From assembly GCA_017431685.1 (NCBI GenBank), contig JAFRKO010000012.1, forward strand, positions 1 to 64,000: DNA of 64,000 bases. The letters run 5' to 3'. This document shows positions 8,570-20,562 of this stretch, one piece after another. The notes below the pieces were generated by a model. The model did no database searches and was not told where the DNA came from. It saw only the letters and a program-made list of their open reading frames with translations. The stretch is from Mogibacterium sp. (GTDB taxonomy: Bacteria; Bacillota; Clostridia; Peptostreptococcales; Anaerovoracaceae). Position 1 is the stretch's first letter; every line of letters starts with the position of its first letter. Made by a program: the position numbers and the translations under genes.

Positions 8570-11500
8570 ATGATTACAGATAACAACCAGGATCTTAGAA
8601 ATATTGAATCCCTGCAGATCAAGCTCGCATCCACAGAAGAGATGCTCAAGTGGTCGCATGGTGAGGTAACAAAACCTGAGACGATCAACTACAGATCGCT
8701 CAAGCCGGAGTTCGACGGACTGTTCTGCGAAAGGATCTTCGGACCTACAAAGGACTGGGTCTGCGGCTGCGGCAAATACAACAAGATTCGCTATAGAGGA
8801 CTTATCTGCCCGTACTGCGGAGTAGAGGTCACCAAGGCAAAGGTCAGAAGAGAGAGAATGGGACACATCGCTCTCGTATCTCCGGTATCACACATCTGGT
8901 ACTTCAAGGGCATTCCTTCAAGGATCGGCCTGGTACTCGATATGACACCGAAGGAACTCGAGAAGGTGCTGTACTTTGCAGCTTACGTTGTAACTGACCC
9001 TGGTGATACACCGTTCTCGTACAAGCAGATCATCGAGGAAGAAGAGTATAACGAGGCTCGCGAGATCTATGGAAAGAACTTCGAAGCAGGCATGGGTGCC
9101 GAAGCTGTCAAGAAGCTCCTCATGGATATCGACGTTGATGAAAAGGCTGAAGAACTCAGAGAACAGCTCAAGAAGGCTTCAGGCCAGAAGAAGATCAGAC
9201 TCGTCAAGATACTCGAAGTCATCGAGGCGTTCAAACAGTCGGGCAACAAGCCTGAATGGATGATACTCGATGTGATCCCTGTCATTCCGCCTGATCTCAG
9301 ACCTATGGTTCAGCTCGACGGCGGCAGATTCGCTACATCAGATCTCAACGATCTGTACAGAAGAGTCATCAACAGAAATAACAGACTTAAAAAGCTCGGT
9401 GAGCTCGGCGCTCCTGACATCATCATCCGTAATGAGAAGAGAATGCTTCAGGAATCTGTCGACGCGCTCATCGACAACGGCAGAAGAGGCAGAGCCGTTC
9501 AGGGAGCGGGCGGACGTAAGCTCAAATCCCTGTCCGACATGCTCAAGGGTAAGCAGGGCAGATTCCGTCAGAACCTGCTCGGCAAGAGAGTTGACTTCTC
9601 AGGCCGTTCCGTTATCGTAGTAGGTCCGGATCTGAAGTTCTATCAGTGCGGACTTCCTAAGACGATGGCGCTCGAACTCTTCAAGCCGTTCATAATGAAG
9701 GAGCTCGCAAACAGAGAGCTCGCTCAGAACACAAAGCAGGCAAGAGTAATGGTAGAGAGAGCAGAGCCTGAAGTATGGGATGTTCTTGATTACATCATCA
9801 AAGATCACCCTGTTCTGCTCAACCGTGCCCCTACACTGCACAGACTGGGAATCCAGGCGTTTGAGCCGGTACTCGTAGAGGGTAAAGCCATCAAGCTGCA
9901 CCCGCTCGTATGTACGGCGTTCAACGCTGACTTCGACGGAGACCAGATGGCCGTTCATGTACCTCTCTCGGTAGAGGCACAGGCAGAGGCAAGGTTCCTC
10001 ATGCTCTCGGTCAACAACATTCTTGCTCCTAAGGACGGATCACCTATCACGGTACCGACTCAGGACATGATCCTCGGAAGTTACTACCTGACTCACCCGG
10101 GTACAGACGAAAGAGACCGTCCGGCAGAGAAGGGTGACGGCAAGAGCTTTGCCGACTACGACGAGATGATCATGGCTTACAACGCAGGTGCTGTCGGCAT
10201 CCACGCAAGAGTCAAGGTCAGACGTTACGCTTATGAAGGCGACCCGGGCAGACTCGTAGAGTCAACAGTAGGAAGATTCATCTTCAACGAAGGACTTCCT
10301 CAGGATCTCGGATTCGTTGACAGATCAAAGGATCCGTATTCACTCGAAGTTGACTTCCTCTGCGACAAGAAGGCTCTCGGCAGGATCATCGCCGCTTGCT
10401 TCAAGGCTCATGGCAACACCGAAACAGCTCTCATGCTCGACTACATCAAGGATACGGGTTACCACTACTCGACTCTGTCAGCAGTCACCATCAGTATCTC
10501 CGACATGGAGATCCCGGCTGCAAAGAAAGAAATCGTCAGCGGAGCAGAGCATAAGGTAGACCAGTACGAGGCTCTCTACAGAAAGGGTCTTATGTCCGAC
10601 AAAGAGAGATACGAAAGTATCATCAGCACCTGGAGAAAGGCGACTGAAGATACAGCTGACGCTCTTATGGACAACCTGGGCTCACTGAATAACCTCTACA
10701 TCATGGCGAAATCCGGAGCCAGAGGTAATAAGTCCCAGATCAGCCAGATCGGCGGAATGAGAGGACTGATGGCGAACGCTACAGGTCATACTGTAGAGAT
10801 CCCTATCAAGGCTAACTTCCGTGAAGGACTGTCTATACTGGAATACTTCATTTCATCTAACGGTGCCCGTAAGGGTCTTACCGATACAGCGCTCAGAACA
10901 GCCGACTCAGGATATCTGACAAGACGTCTTGTAGATATCTCGCACAGCATCATCATCAATGAGCTGGACTGCGGAACGACTGAGGGTATCGAGGTAAGAG
11001 CTTTCAGAGACGGCAAGGAAGAGATCGAGAAGCTCAGCCTCAGAATCGCAGGCAGATATGCCAGCGAGGACGTTGTAGATCCTGTAACAGGAGAAGTCCT
11101 TGTGGCTGCTAACGAGTACATTACTGACGACATGGCAAAGGTCATCGAAGACCGCGGCATCGAGACCGTTAAGATCAGATCCGCAATGACATGCCGTGCA
11201 AAGACCGGACTCTGCGCTAAGTGCTACGGCAAGAACATGGCTACAGGCAGACTGGTACAGGCTGGTGAAGCTGTTGGTATCATCGCTGCTCAGTCCATCG
11301 GTGAGCCGGGTACACAGCTGACAATGAGAACATTCCACACGGGCGGCGTTGCCGGTTCCGACATCACTCAGGGTCTCCCGAGAGTTGAGGAGCTCTTCGA
11401 AGCACGTAAGCCTAAGGGACTTGCTGAGATCTGCGAGGGCGACGGTGTCGTCACAGCGATCGAGCCAAGAGAAGACAACAAGACTGATGTCATCGTCGAG

Positions 11501-12220
11501 GAGAAGGACGGAGAGAGAAACTACATCATCCCGTTCGGCGCAAGACTCAACGTAGAAGTCGGTCAGGAAGTCAAGGCAGGCGATCAGATCACAAAGGGAC
11601 CTCTCGATCCTCACGACATCATGAGGCTCAACGGAGTTCAGGGCGTTTATGAATACCTCCTGAGAGAAGTACAGAGAGTGTACAAGAATCAGGGTGTAGA
11701 CATCAACGATAAGCACATCGAGATCATCGTAAGCCAGATGCTCTCCAAGTACAAAGTTGAGAAGCCTGGAGATACAAGACTTCTTCCGGGCGGACAGTAC
11801 TCCAGAAGAGACATCGAAGCTGCTAACGAGGCTGCTGAGGCAGAAGGCGGAGAACCTTGCACAGCTCACAGACAGCTGCTCGGTATCACCAAGGCTGCTC
11901 TCGCTACATCCTCGTTCCTCTCGGCTGCTTCATTCCAGGAGACAACAAGAGTTCTGACAGATGCTTCGATCAAGGGCAAGACTGACAGACTCGAAGGCCT
12001 CAAGGAGAACGTCATGATCGGAAAGCTCATCCCTGCAGGAACAGGAATGAAGCGCTACTCACAGGTCGAAGTCGACTATGGTGAATATTCCGAACTGATA
12101 AACGGCAAGGACGAAAGCGAAGATGAGCTGGTTATTGCCGGTCTCGAAGAGGAGGAAGCTGCAGCAGCTGAATCTGAAGAAGAGATCAAGGTATACGGAG
12201 TCGAAGCAATCGTCGAATAA
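8570..12220 (+). CDS. rpoC: DNA-directed RNA polymerase subunit beta'
   Basis: The 1216-residue catalytic subunit. It has the N-terminal zinc ribbon (CGCGKYNK...CPYCG, about 65-86), the active-site Mg-binding loop NADFDGD at residues 452-458, the bridge-helix/trigger-loop region ([18 protein letters not shown]) and the second Cys cluster ([13 protein letters not shown]). It ends in a Glu/Ala-rich acidic tail, matching the acidic tail of RpoB. The RBS is AAGGGGAGG. A terminator at 12234 closes the unit. Confidence 0.98.
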   Translation: MITDNNQDLRNIESLQIKLASTEEMLKWSHGEVTKPETINYRSLKPEFDGLFCERIFGPTKDWVCGCGKYNKIRYRGLICPYCGVEVTKAKVRRERMGHIALVSPVSHIWYFKGIPSRIGLVLDMTPKELEKVLYFAAYVVTDPGDTPFSYKQIIEEEEYNEAREIYGKNFEAGMGAEAVKKLLMDIDVDEKAEELREQLKKASGQKKIRLVKILEVIEAFKQSGNKPEWMILDVIPVIPPDLRPMVQLDGGRFATSDLNDLYRRVINRNNRLKKLGELGAPDIIIRNEKRMLQESVDALIDNGRRGRAVQGAGGRKLKSLSDMLKGKQGRFRQNLLGKRVDFSGRSVIVVGPDLKFYQCGLPKTMALELFKPFIMKELANRELAQNTKQARVMVERAEPEVWDVLDYIIKDHPVLLNRAPTLHRLGIQAFEPVLVEGKAIKLHPLVCTAFNADFDGDQMAVHVPLSVEAQAEARFLMLSVNNILAPKDGSPITVPTQDMILGSYYLTHPGTDERDRPAEKGDGKSFADYDEMIMAYNAGAVGIHARVKVRRYAYEGDPGRLVESTVGRFIFNEGLPQDLGFVDRSKDPYSLEVDFLCDKKALGRIIAACFKAHGNTETALMLDYIKDTGYHYSTLSAVTISISDMEIPAAKKEIVSGAEHKVDQYEALYRKGLMSDKERYESIISTWRKATEDTADALMDNLGSLNNLYIMAKSGARGNKSQISQIGGMRGLMANATGHTVEIPIKANFREGLSILEYFISSNGARKGLTDTALRTADSGYLTRRLVDISHSIIINELDCGTTEGIEVRAFRDGKEEIEKLSLRIAGRYASEDVVDPVTGEVLVAANEYITDDMAKVIEDRGIETVKIRSAMTCRAKTGLCAKCYGKNMATGRLVQAGEAVGIIAAQSIGEPGTQLTMRTFHTGGVAGSDITQGLPRVEELFEARKPKGLAEICEGDGVVTAIEPREDNKTDVIVEEKDGERNYIIPFGARLNVEVGQEVKAGDQITKGPLDPHDIMRLNGVQGVYEYLLREVQRVYKNQGVDINDKHIEIIVSQMLSKYKVEKPGDTRLLPGGQYSRRDIEAANEAAEAEGGEPCTAHRQLLGITKAALATSSFLSAASFQETTRVLTDASIKGKTDRLEGLKENVMIGKLIPAGTGMKRYSQVEVDYGEYSELINGKDESEDELVIAGLEEEEAAAAESEEEIKVYGVEAIVE

Positions 12221-12233
12221 CTGAAATTCAAAC

Positions 12234-12268
12234 AAAGCTCCTGTCTCCATGAGGAGGCGGGAGCTTTT
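12234..12268 (+). terminator. Terminator after rpoC
   Basis: AAAGCTCCTGTCTCC and GGAGGCGGGAGCTTT form a 15-pair stem (two G-U) around an ATGA loop, followed by a short T run. It separates the rpoBC unit from the str operon. The rest of the gap to 12406 shows nothing I can assign. Confidence 0.75.
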
Positions 12269-12406
12269 GCGTCCCGGCGGTTTGTAACGCTCTTCCAAAT
12301 TAAGGCTCTGAGGGGCTCAGAATTAACGAAGATCACAAATACGCATTATATCGATATGACAACATGCAAAAAACCAAAAAATGCTGTCGAAAAACAAGTT
12401 AAATCA

Positions 12407-12435
12407 TTGACATCCCAAACGTTTGCAAGTAAAAT
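12407..12435 (+). promoter_or_regulatory. Sigma-A promoter of the str operon
   Basis: TTGACA (12407-12412), a 17-base spacer and TAAAAT (12430-12435). Transcription would begin near 12442 and make a leader with a small hairpin, GCGCCCT/AGGGTGC (about 12450-12469), ahead of rpsL. Confidence 0.88.
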
Positions 12436-12504
12436 ATACAAGTTCGAGTGCGCCCTCACGAAAGGGTGCATTTGAGAAAAAATATTGGAAGAAAGGAGAA
12501 AAGA

Positions 12505-12924
12505 ATGCCTACAATTAACCAGTTAGTACGTCAGGGCAGACAGAGCTCGGTAAAGAAGTCGACAGCTCCTGCACTCGGTAAGAACATGAACACACTTCAT
12601 AAGACACTTACCAACGTTAACTCCCCTCAGAAGAGAGGCGTATGCGTAGCAGTTAAGACAGTCACACCTAAGAAGCCGAACTCAGCTCTTCGTAAAGTTG
12701 CAAGAGTCCGTCTTACAAATGGAATGGAAGTAACAGCTTATATTCCTGGAATCGGACACAATCTGCAGGAGCACAGCGTTGTTCTGGTAAGAGGCGGCAG
12801 AGTTAAGGACCTCCCGGGTGTAAGATATCACATCATCAGAGGTACACTCGACGCATCCGGCGTTGCAAACCGCGGACAGGGTCGTTCCAAATATGGAGCA
12901 AAGAGACCTAAGGTCAAGAAGTAA
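12505..12924 (+). CDS. rpsL: 30S ribosomal protein S12
   Basis: S12 sits at the decoding centre and controls accuracy. It is 139 residues from [13 protein letters not shown]; this start is chosen over an in-frame ATG at 12448 because AAAGGAG stands just before it and it matches the family N-terminus. The two streptomycin-related loops are present with wild-type lysines, [11 protein letters not shown] and [13 protein letters not shown]. First gene of the str operon. Confidence 0.97.
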   Translation: MPTINQLVRQGRQSSVKKSTAPALGKNMNTLHKTLTNVNSPQKRGVCVAVKTVTPKKPNSALRKVARVRLTNGMEVTAYIPGIGHNLQEHSVVLVRGGRVKDLPGVRYHIIRGTLDASGVANRGQGRSKYGAKRPKVKK

Positions 12925-13679
<755 letters not shown>

Positions 13680-13729
13680 TCTGGAGAAACAGTTATTACA
13701 CGTATTAAGCAGTTGGAAAGGAGGGAGTA

Positions 13730-15796
13730 ATGGGAAGAGCGTTTACTCTTGAAAAAACACGTAACATCGGTATCATGGCTCACATCGATGCCGGTAAAAC
13801 CACTACAACGGAGAGAATCCTCTTCTACACAGGACGCACCCACAAGCTGGGTGAGACCCATGAGGGCGCAGCCACCATGGACTGGATGGAACAGGAACAG
13901 GAACGCGGTATCACCATCACTTCTGCCGCTACTACTGCTCAGTGGAAGGATACCAGGATCAACATCATCGACACTCCGGGACATGTAGACTTTACAGTTG
14001 AGGTTGAGAGATCGCTGAGAGTTCTCGACGGAGCCGTAATGGTGCTCTGCGCCAAGGGCGGAGTAGAGCCTCAGAGCGAAACAGTCTGGAGACAGGCCGA
14101 GAAGTACGGAGTTCCGCGCATGATCTTCGTAAACAAGATGGATATCCTCGGTGCAAACTACTTCCATGTACTCGACATGATCCGTGACAGGCTCAAGGCA
14201 AATGCAGTCGCAGTACAGCTGCCTATCGGGTCCGAAGCTGATTTCATCGGCATCATCGACCTGATCAAAATGAAGGCTGAGCTCTATCATGACGATGACC
14301 TCGGAAAGGTATACGAAGAGAAAGAAATCCCTGAGAATATGCTCGAAGAGGCCAAAGCATGGAGAGACAGACTTCTTGAGGCTGTAGCCGAATACGATGA
14401 GGATCTCATGATGATGTATCTTGAGGGCGAGGATATGCCTGTAGAAGATATCAAGCGTGTCATCCGCCGCGAAACGATCAAGGGCAACATGTACCCTGTG
14501 TTCTGCGGTTCGGCTTACAGAAACAAGGGCGTTCAGCTGATGCTCGACGGAGTCGTAGACTACATGCCGTCACCGCTCGACATTCCTCCTATCAAGGGCG
14601 AAAACCCTTATACAAAGAAGGAAGAAGAAAGAGCGGCCGGAGACGACGGACCGTTCTCAGCACTCGTATTCAAGATCATGGCTGACCCGTTCGTGGGTAA
14701 GCTGGCGTTCTTCAGGGTATACTCGGGCTCTCTCAATTCGGGCTCGCATGTATACAACGCGACGAAAGACCGCAAGGAGAGATTCGGACGTATCCTGCAG
14801 ATGCACGCCAATCACAGAAGCGAGCTCGAAACGGTCTACTCGGGAGACATCGCTGCTGCGGTAGGTCTCAAGTTTGCGACCACGGGCGACACGCTCTGCG
14901 ATGACAAGCACCCGATAGTGCTTGAGTCAATGGAATTCCCTGACCCTGTCATTGAGATCGCTATCGAACCTAAGACCAAAATCGGTCAGGAAAAGATGGG
15001 AATAGCACTTGCCAAGCTGGCTGAAGAAGACCCTACATTCAAGACTTACACAAATCCTGAAACGGGCCAGACTATCATAGCCGGAATGGGAGAGCTCCAT
15101 CTGGAGATTATCGTTGACCGTCTCCTGAGAGAGTTTAAGGTCGAGGCTAATGTCGGCAGACCGCAGGTTTCATACAAAGAGACAGTTACGGCGCTGGCAG
15201 ATGTGGACTGCAAACACGCGAAGCAGACAGGCGGAAGCGGGCAGTACGCACATGTCAAGATCAAACTCTATCCGAGAAAGCCGGGCGAAGGATTCGAATT
15301 CAAGAATTCCATCGTCGGAGGCGCGATCCCGAAGGAATACATTCCAAGTGTACAGGCCGGTATCGAAGAAGCGATGCAGGCAGGACCTCTTGCCGGATAC
15401 AACGTGGTGGATGTGGGCGTAGAGCTCTACGACGGAAGTTTTCACGAAGTCGACTCTTCGGAGATGGCATTCAAGATCGCAGGCTCAAAGGCCTTCAAAG
15501 AGGCTGTCATGAAAGCGAAGCCGGTGCTGCTCGAGCCTATCTTCAAAGTAGAGGTCACTGTGCCTGATAACCATATGGGCGATATCATAGGAGATATAAG
15601 CTCAAGGCGCGGCAGGATCGAGGGCTCCGACATCGAGAACGGCGCAGCCGTAGTAAGAGGCTACGTACCGCTCTCCGAGATGTTCGGATATGCAACAGAC
15701 CTTCGTTCTAAGACACAGGGCAGAGGCGTATACACCATGCAGTTCGATCACTTTGAGAAACTGCCGGAATCGCTGGCTGAAAAAATGATCAGATAA
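13730..15796 (+). CDS. fusA: Elongation factor G
   Basis: EF-G (688 residues) is the translocase GTPase, acting in the cytosol on the ribosome. The G domain has G1 [13 protein letters not shown]3 DTPGHVDFT and G4 NKMD; domains III to V follow, ending with a [20 protein letters not shown] C-terminus. Neighbouring ribosomal genes and tuf argue for the housekeeping EF-G, not a resistance paralogue. The RBS is AAAGGAGGGAG, very strong. Confidence 0.97.
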   Translation: MGRAFTLEKTRNIGIMAHIDAGKTTTTERILFYTGRTHKLGETHEGAATMDWMEQEQERGITITSAATTAQWKDTRINIIDTPGHVDFTVEVERSLRVLDGAVMVLCAKGGVEPQSETVWRQAEKYGVPRMIFVNKMDILGANYFHVLDMIRDRLKANAVAVQLPIGSEADFIGIIDLIKMKAELYHDDDLGKVYEEKEIPENMLEEAKAWRDRLLEAVAEYDEDLMMMYLEGEDMPVEDIKRVIRRETIKGNMYPVFCGSAYRNKGVQLMLDGVVDYMPSPLDIPPIKGENPYTKKEEERAAGDDGPFSALVFKIMADPFVGKLAFFRVYSGSLNSGSHVYNATKDRKERFGRILQMHANHRSELETVYSGDIAAAVGLKFATTGDTLCDDKHPIVLESMEFPDPVIEIAIEPKTKIGQEKMGIALAKLAEEDPTFKTYTNPETGQTIIAGMGELHLEIIVDRLLREFKVEANVGRPQVSYKETVTALADVDCKHAKQTGGSGQYAHVKIKLYPRKPGEGFEFKNSIVGGAIPKEYIPSVQAGIEEAMQAGPLAGYNVVDVGVELYDGSFHEVDSSEMAFKIAGSKAFKEAVMKAKPVLLEPIFKVEVTVPDNHMGDIIGDISSRRGRIEGSDIENGAAVVRGYVPLSEMFGYATDLRSKTQGRGVYTMQFDHFEKLPESLAEKMIR

Positions 15797-15874
15797 TTCC
15801 GGGCTGACAAACATAAACTTAACAAAACACATTACATAACGTATTTATTTTCTATTTATTATAAGGAGATAAAA

Positions 15875-17068
15875 ATGGCTAAGCAGAAATATGAAAGAAC
15901 CAAACCGCATATCAACATTGGTACGATCGGCCACGTTGACCACGGTAAGACAACTCTTACAGCAGCAATCACATCAGTACTGAACAGAAAGTACGGACTC
16001 GGCTCTGACGTAGCATTCGACCAGATCGACAAGGCACCGGAAGAGAGAGAAAGAGGAATCACGATCTCGACAGCACACGTTGAGTATGAAACACCGAACA
16101 GACACTACGCACACGTAGACTGCCCGGGACACGCTGACTATGTAAAGAACATGATCACAGGAGCAGCTCAGATGGACGGAGCGATCCTGGTAGTAGCAGC
16201 AACAGACGGCCCAATGCCACAGACAAGAGAGCACATCCTTCTGTCGAGACAGGTAGGCGTACCATACATCATCGTATTCATGAACAAGTGTGACATGGTA
16301 GACGACGAAGAACTCCTCGACCTCGTAGAGATGGAGATCAGAGAGCTCCTCGACGAGTATGAGTTCCCTGGCGATGACACACCGGTAATCAGAGGATCCG
16401 CACTGAAGGCACTGGAAGATCCTACAGGAGAGTGGGCAGACGCAGTACTCGAGCTGATGGAAGCAGTAGACACATACATTCCAGAACCACAGAGAGCAAA
16501 CGATCAGCCGTTCCTGATGCCAGTAGAGGACGTATTCTCGATCACAGGCCGTGGAACAGTAGCAACAGGCAGAGTAGAGAGAGGAATGCTGAAGACTGGT
16601 GATACAGTAGAGATCGTAGGACTTACAGAAGAGAAGAGAAGCGTCGTAGTAACAGGCGTAGAGATGTTCAGAAAGACCCTCGACCAGGCAGAGACAGGCG
16701 ACAACATCGGCGCACTGCTGAGAGGCGTACAGAGAACAGAGATCGAAAGAGGACAGGTACTTGCAAAGCCGGGAACGATCCACCCGCACACAAAGTTCAA
16801 GGGCCAGGTCTACGTACTGAAGAAAGAGGAAGGCGGACGCCACACACCGTTCTTCAACGGATACAGACCACAGTTCTATTTCAGAACAACAGACGTAACA
16901 GGCGATCTTCATCTTCCTGAAGGCACAGAGATGTGCATGCCTGGCGACAACGTAGTCATGGAGATCGAGCTGATCACACCGATCGCTATCGAAGAAGGAC
17001 TGAGATTCGCTATCAGAGAAGGCGGCAGAACAGTAGGTTCCGGCGTTGTAACTGAAATTATTGAATAA
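15875..17068 (+). CDS. tuf: Elongation factor Tu
   Basis: EF-Tu (397 residues) delivers aminoacyl-tRNA. It shows GHVDHGKTT (G1), the switch I/II region with [12 protein letters not shown] (G4) and the full domains 2 and 3 ending [14 protein letters not shown]. Codon choice is even more biased than in the neighbours (GTA, GCA, ACA, AGA, ATC), as expected for the most abundant protein. A strong terminator follows, so it ends the str operon. Confidence 0.98.
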   Translation: MAKQKYERTKPHINIGTIGHVDHGKTTLTAAITSVLNRKYGLGSDVAFDQIDKAPEERERGITISTAHVEYETPNRHYAHVDCPGHADYVKNMITGAAQMDGAILVVAATDGPMPQTREHILLSRQVGVPYIIVFMNKCDMVDDEELLDLVEMEIRELLDEYEFPGDDTPVIRGSALKALEDPTGEWADAVLELMEAVDTYIPEPQRANDQPFLMPVEDVFSITGRGTVATGRVERGMLKTGDTVEIVGLTEEKRSVVVTGVEMFRKTLDQAETGDNIGALLRGVQRTEIERGQVLAKPGTIHPHTKFKGQVYVLKKEEGGRHTPFFNGYRPQFYFRTTDVTGDLHLPEGTEMCMPGDNVVMEIELITPIAIEEGLRFAIREGGRTVGSGVVTEIIE

Positions 17069-17090
17069 TTCAATCTGAAACGCATATACA

Positions 17091-17119
17091 GGGCATCGCT
17101 TCGGCGATGCTCTTTTTTT
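17091..17119 (+). terminator. Intrinsic terminator after tuf
   Basis: GGGCATCGC-TTCG-GCGATGCTC is a nine-pair stem with a stable tetraloop, followed by seven T. It ends the str operon. Confidence 0.95.
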
Positions 17120-17204
17120 ATTCCGTGATCAGGGGTCCGGTAACAGAAAAAAGTGCCCGGTACCTGAAATAGTGCTTCAGATGTCGAAGTGAGGGTGATT
17201 CCGG

Positions 17205-17232
17205 TTCGACAAATTTTGCTAAAGGATATAAT
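17205..17232 (+). promoter_or_regulatory. Probable promoter of the ydbC-like gene
   Basis: TTCGAC (17205-17210), a 16-base spacer and a perfect TATAAT (17227-17232), 72 bases before the ATG of the PC4-like gene. Confidence 0.6.
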
Positions 17233-17303
17233 ATCTGAGCACATCGAGAGCGCGATCGATAGGAACCCAGAAAGAGGAGATCTTCATCAGGAAGGAGAAC
17301 AAA

Positions 17304-17861
17304 ATGGCATACAGACAGAACAATTCTCAGGGGCAGAATGACCGTGTCCGTTTCGATCTGATGGAACGTATCGGCGTGCTTAGCAGAAAAGAAAATGGCT
17401 GGGCGAGAGAGGTGAATATAGTTGCCTGGAACGACGGTCCCGGAAAGGTTGATATACGCGAGTGGGATCCTGATCATAAAAGAATGACCAAGGGTGTGAC
17501 TCTGTTTGAAGATGAGGCTGAGAGACTTGCGGAAGTGCTTGCGAGAAGATACGGCCTGATCTATCCGGGAGACAGTCAGGATCGAAGCTTTTCAGATGAG
17601 AAGCCGGGATACACAGAAAGTGCGGCAGATGAAAACCGGCCGCATGGAAGAACGTTCGGGGAGCTGACGGCTGCACCGCGCGAAAATACATATAATAATC
17701 AGGCCGGCGCCTCTGCGGGCGAAGCCGCAGAGGGGGCTGCCGGGCAGGATGGGTTTTTCGGAGCTGCTCCGGCAGCTGCGGCCGCATCGATGCCCGAAGC
17801 AGCGGCTTGTGTGGCAGAGAGCACCGAGCAGATGGACGCGGCCGCGCCGGCCACAGTATAG
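17304..17861 (+). CDS. YdbC/PC4-like ssDNA-binding protein with Ala-rich tail
   Basis: 185 residues. The first 90 or so match the bacterial YdbC family, which has the fold of the eukaryotic coactivator PC4 and binds single-stranded nucleic acid: RFDLMERIGVLSRKENGWAR, NIVAWNDGPGKVDIREWDPD, MTKGVTLFEDEAERLAEVL. YdbC proteins are usually about 70-90 residues. Here the core is followed by about 95 residues of low-complexity Ala/Glu/Gly sequence with no recognisable domain. The RBS is GAAGGAG. Role in DNA or RNA metabolism is inferred from the family. Confidence 0.8.
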   Translation: MAYRQNNSQGQNDRVRFDLMERIGVLSRKENGWAREVNIVAWNDGPGKVDIREWDPDHKRMTKGVTLFEDEAERLAEVLARRYGLIYPGDSQDRSFSDEKPGYTESAADENRPHGRTFGELTAAPRENTYNNQAGASAGEAAEGAAGQDGFFGAAPAAAAASMPEAAACVAESTEQMDAAAPATV

Positions 17862-17989
17862 CGGCACCTGCAGCCAGTGATGTTGACCGAAATGCGCAAG
17901 GAGTGATAGACTCAATAAATACTGAAAGAGTCTTGATCATAACAAAAGTATTCAACGGAGCACACAGAACACATAATCATACACACATA

Positions 17990-19447
17990 ATGAAGGTTGC
18001 ATTTCACACATTGGGCTGTAAAGTGAATCATTACGAGACGGAGGCCATAAAAGAGGCCTTCGTTTCCCGTGGTGCGGAAATTGTCGGCGAAGAGGAGTTT
18101 GCGGATGTTTACATAATCAACACCTGCACCGTCACCAATATAGCTGACAGAAAATCAAGACAGTTCATCAGAAGAGCGAAAAGGATCAATCCGGATGCGC
18201 TGCTTGCAGTCACGGGCTGTTACGCCCAGGTCTCCGCAGACGAGATAGCTGCCATGCCGGAAGTCGATCTTGTAGTTGGCAACGGCCGCAAATCCGAGAT
18301 CTGCGGTCTCGTGATGCAGAGACTTCAGGACGTTTCTGCAGCCGAATCAGCTGCTGCAGAAAATACATCAGCCGTCACAAAAAATACATCAGACGCCGTG
18401 AGATCCGAAAGCAGCTCCAAAAAGCATGCAGATGTGCTCGTGCTGCCTCGCGAGGAGCTTACCTTCTATGAGGATATGGGCCGTATCAAAGCGGGAAGTG
18501 ACGGCATGACCAGAGCTTACATAAAGATCCAGGACGGATGTGACAGGTTTTGCTCATATTGCCTGATTCCTTATGCAAGAGGACCGGTCAGAAGCAGACC
18601 GGCTGCGGAAATAGTCGAAGAGGTGCGTGCGCTGGTCGAAGCCGGACACAGAGAGATCGTTCTTACCGGCATTAATACAGCTCTTTATGGTACTGAAGCG
18701 GGAGCGGAGCACTCACTTTCTCAGCTCCTGACTATGCTTGATGAGCTCGATGCACCTTCCGGAAGAGATTTCCGGATCAGACTGAGTTCGCTTGAGCCGA
18801 CAGTCGTCGACAAGGACAACGTTGAAGAGATCATACGTCACAGAAGACTCTGTCATCATCTGCATCTCTCGGTCCAGAACGGAAGCGACGCGGTGCTTAA
18901 GTCAATGAACCGTCACTATACCCGGGCGGAGTACCTGGAGATAGTCAGAGCTCTGCGCGACTATGATGAGGATTTCGGCATCACAACAGATATAATTGTG
19001 GGCTTCCCGGGAGAGACTGAAGAGGATTTCAGAGACACCCTCGATATCGTGAAGGAAGCGTTCTTCGGCAAGACGCATGTGTTCCGCTATTCTCCGAGAA
19101 AGGGAACTGCAGGCGCAAAGCTCAAAGCGGCAGTTCCGGAAGAGGTGAAAAAGGAAAGGGCAGGAATTCTCGAGGAAAGTGCCGAAGAAGTAGCCCGCGA
19201 TTTCAGACTTTCAATCACCGGCAAAGAGCAGACCGTCCTGATCGAAGAAGAGGAAGACGGTTACCTGACAGGATATACCGGCAATTACATCAAGGCATAT
19301 ATCAAAGCAGCGGAATCCGCAGAATTAGGCAAAGGCGTTTCCTGTGACTCCTCACTTTCTGTAAAAACTCCGGAACCGGGTGAATTCTGCAAAGTAATCC
19401 CGACAGGGCTCTTCAGAGACGGAGTCCTCGCATCTCAGGTTCGCTGA
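17990..19447 (+). CDS. mtaB: tRNA (t6A37) methylthiotransferase MtaB
   Basis: A radical-SAM enzyme that converts t6A37 to ms2t6A37 in tRNAs reading ANN codons. The start is placed at MKVAFHTLGCKVNHYETE, the family N-terminus; the open frame extends further upstream without homology. The UPF0004 domain with its [4Fe-4S] cysteines is followed by the radical-SAM motif CDRFCSYC (Cys184, 188, 191) and a C-terminal TRAM-like domain. A Ser/Ala-rich insert of about 35 residues (about 115-150) precedes the radical-SAM domain and is probably a linker. 485 residues in all. Confidence 0.92.
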   Translation: MKVAFHTLGCKVNHYETEAIKEAFVSRGAEIVGEEEFADVYIINTCTVTNIADRKSRQFIRRAKRINPDALLAVTGCYAQVSADEIAAMPEVDLVVGNGRKSEICGLVMQRLQDVSAAESAAAENTSAVTKNTSDAVRSESSSKKHADVLVLPREELTFYEDMGRIKAGSDGMTRAYIKIQDGCDRFCSYCLIPYARGPVRSRPAAEIVEEVRALVEAGHREIVLTGINTALYGTEAGAEHSLSQLLTMLDELDAPSGRDFRIRLSSLEPTVVDKDNVEEIIRHRRLCHHLHLSVQNGSDAVLKSMNRHYTRAEYLEIVRALRDYDEDFGITTDIIVGFPGETEEDFRDTLDIVKEAFFGKTHVFRYSPRKGTAGAKLKAAVPEEVKKERAGILEESAEEVARDFRLSITGKEQTVLIEEEEDGYLTGYTGNYIKAYIKAAESAELGKGVSCDSSLSVKTPEPGEFCKVIPTGLFRDGVLASQVR

Positions 19448-19634
19448 CTCTTCATCAGCCTGTCAGTCTGTTGAATCTGATATACAGTATGAGCTGTAAA
19501 AATGGGACTGACTGCAATTTGAAGTAAATGAATCTGTATTAATGAAAAGTAAGAACGTTCCAACTGCCATTATGGTAAAATTAAAAGCGGCAATACAGCG
19601 TATATACGTAAAACTTAAAAGGAGGTTGGCAGAC

Positions 19635-19976
19635 ATGGATGACTGCATTTTCTGCAAACTCGCGAATGGCGACATCCCGACCGATATGGTTTATCAGGAT
19701 GATCTTATTGCGGTGTTCCGCGATGCGGCTCCGCAGGCACCGGTCCATATGCTGATGGTGCCTAAGATCCACGTGGCATCGCTCGACGATCTGACCGACG
19801 AGCACGCTGAACTTATGGCTCACATGATGCTCAAGATCAAAGAGGTATGCGCACAGGAAGGTCTGGACAACGGATACCGCTGCGTGATCAACACCGGCGA
19901 AGACGGACAGCAGACAGTAAAGCACCTGCATATCCACATCCTGGGCAAGCGTGCCATGCAGTGGCCACCGGGCTAA
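19635..19976 (+). CDS. HIT family nucleotide hydrolase (histidine triad)
   Basis: 113 residues starting MDDCIFCKLANGDIPTDMVY, with GGAGG just upstream; earlier in-frame ATGs lack an RBS and homology. The histidine triad HLHIHILG stands near the C-terminus, and the CxxC-like zinc pair CIFC near the start resembles Hint-type purine nucleoside phosphoramidases. It probably cleaves aminoacyl- or lysyl-AMP-like substrates; the true substrate is unknown. Confidence 0.92.
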   Translation: MDDCIFCKLANGDIPTDMVYQDDLIAVFRDAAPQAPVHMLMVPKIHVASLDDLTDEHAELMAHMMLKIKEVCAQEGLDNGYRCVINTGEDGQQTVKHLHIHILGKRAMQWPPG

Positions 19977-20105
19977 AGCATGTTCCGGACTAAGCATGTC
20001 AAAGAGGACTTTTTTGAAAATTGGTAAATAAAAAGTAAAGAAAACGACTGTATTTATCAAATTTCATACCTGCAGGCACCAGGCAGGGAAGATAGCTGAA
20101 AATGA

Positions 20106-20142
20106 GTAGACGATAACCCGGAATGAGAGGGTTATCGTCTAC
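20106..20142 (+). terminator. Long perfect hairpin after the HIT gene
   Basis: GTAGACGATAACCC and GGGTTATCGTCTAC are exact 14-base inverted repeats around a nine-base loop, extended by an A-T pair and followed by TTTATTTCT. It probably terminates the HIT transcript. Confidence 0.7.
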
Positions 20143-20533
20143 TTTATTTCTCCTGTTTTCAGGAATCTCTGAAAAAACTTGTGATTTTGATAAACATACA
20201 TTTTTTTCTGTCTGTATTTTTATCAAAATTCAAAAAAGTCCTTTTATTCTGTGTTGACTGGAGAGGATTGATTTTTTTATATGGAAACTGCAGAACGGCT
20301 GAAAGAGAAACATCAGAATGGCTGAGGAAAGATGGCCATATAGCTGTTTTTTATCGTCAATGGATATAAATGATCTATATATAGTGGCTGGAGAGGATGG
20401 AGAGGCACAAATTATGGTGCTGCGGGAAACGCGGAACACGGTGTTAGGGGTTTTACTCTAAAACCCCTTAAATTTCAAGGTTTTTACGCTTTGTGGACGG
20501 CAAAAAATACGCAAAAAACTTTTCAAAAAATGC
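20143..20533. other. Gene-poor gap before the S10 operon
   Basis: AT-rich sequence without a convincing gene. A 47-codon open frame (20318-20461, MAEERWPYSCF...) has no RBS and no recognisable family. A perfect hairpin AGGGGTTTTA-CTC-TAAAACCCCT lies at 20446-20468, a possible bidirectional terminator. The phrase CTGGAGAGGAT occurs twice (about 20258 and 20388), so a small decayed repeat is possible. Confidence 0.5.
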
Positions 20534-20562
20534 TTGCATTCCATATGAGGTATGTATATAAT
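20534..20562 (+). promoter_or_regulatory. Sigma-A promoter of the S10 operon
   Basis: TTGCAT (20534-20539), a 17-base spacer and TATAAT (20557-20562) with an upstream TG. Transcription from about 20569 would make a leader of nearly 290 bases before rpsJ. Confidence 0.85.
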
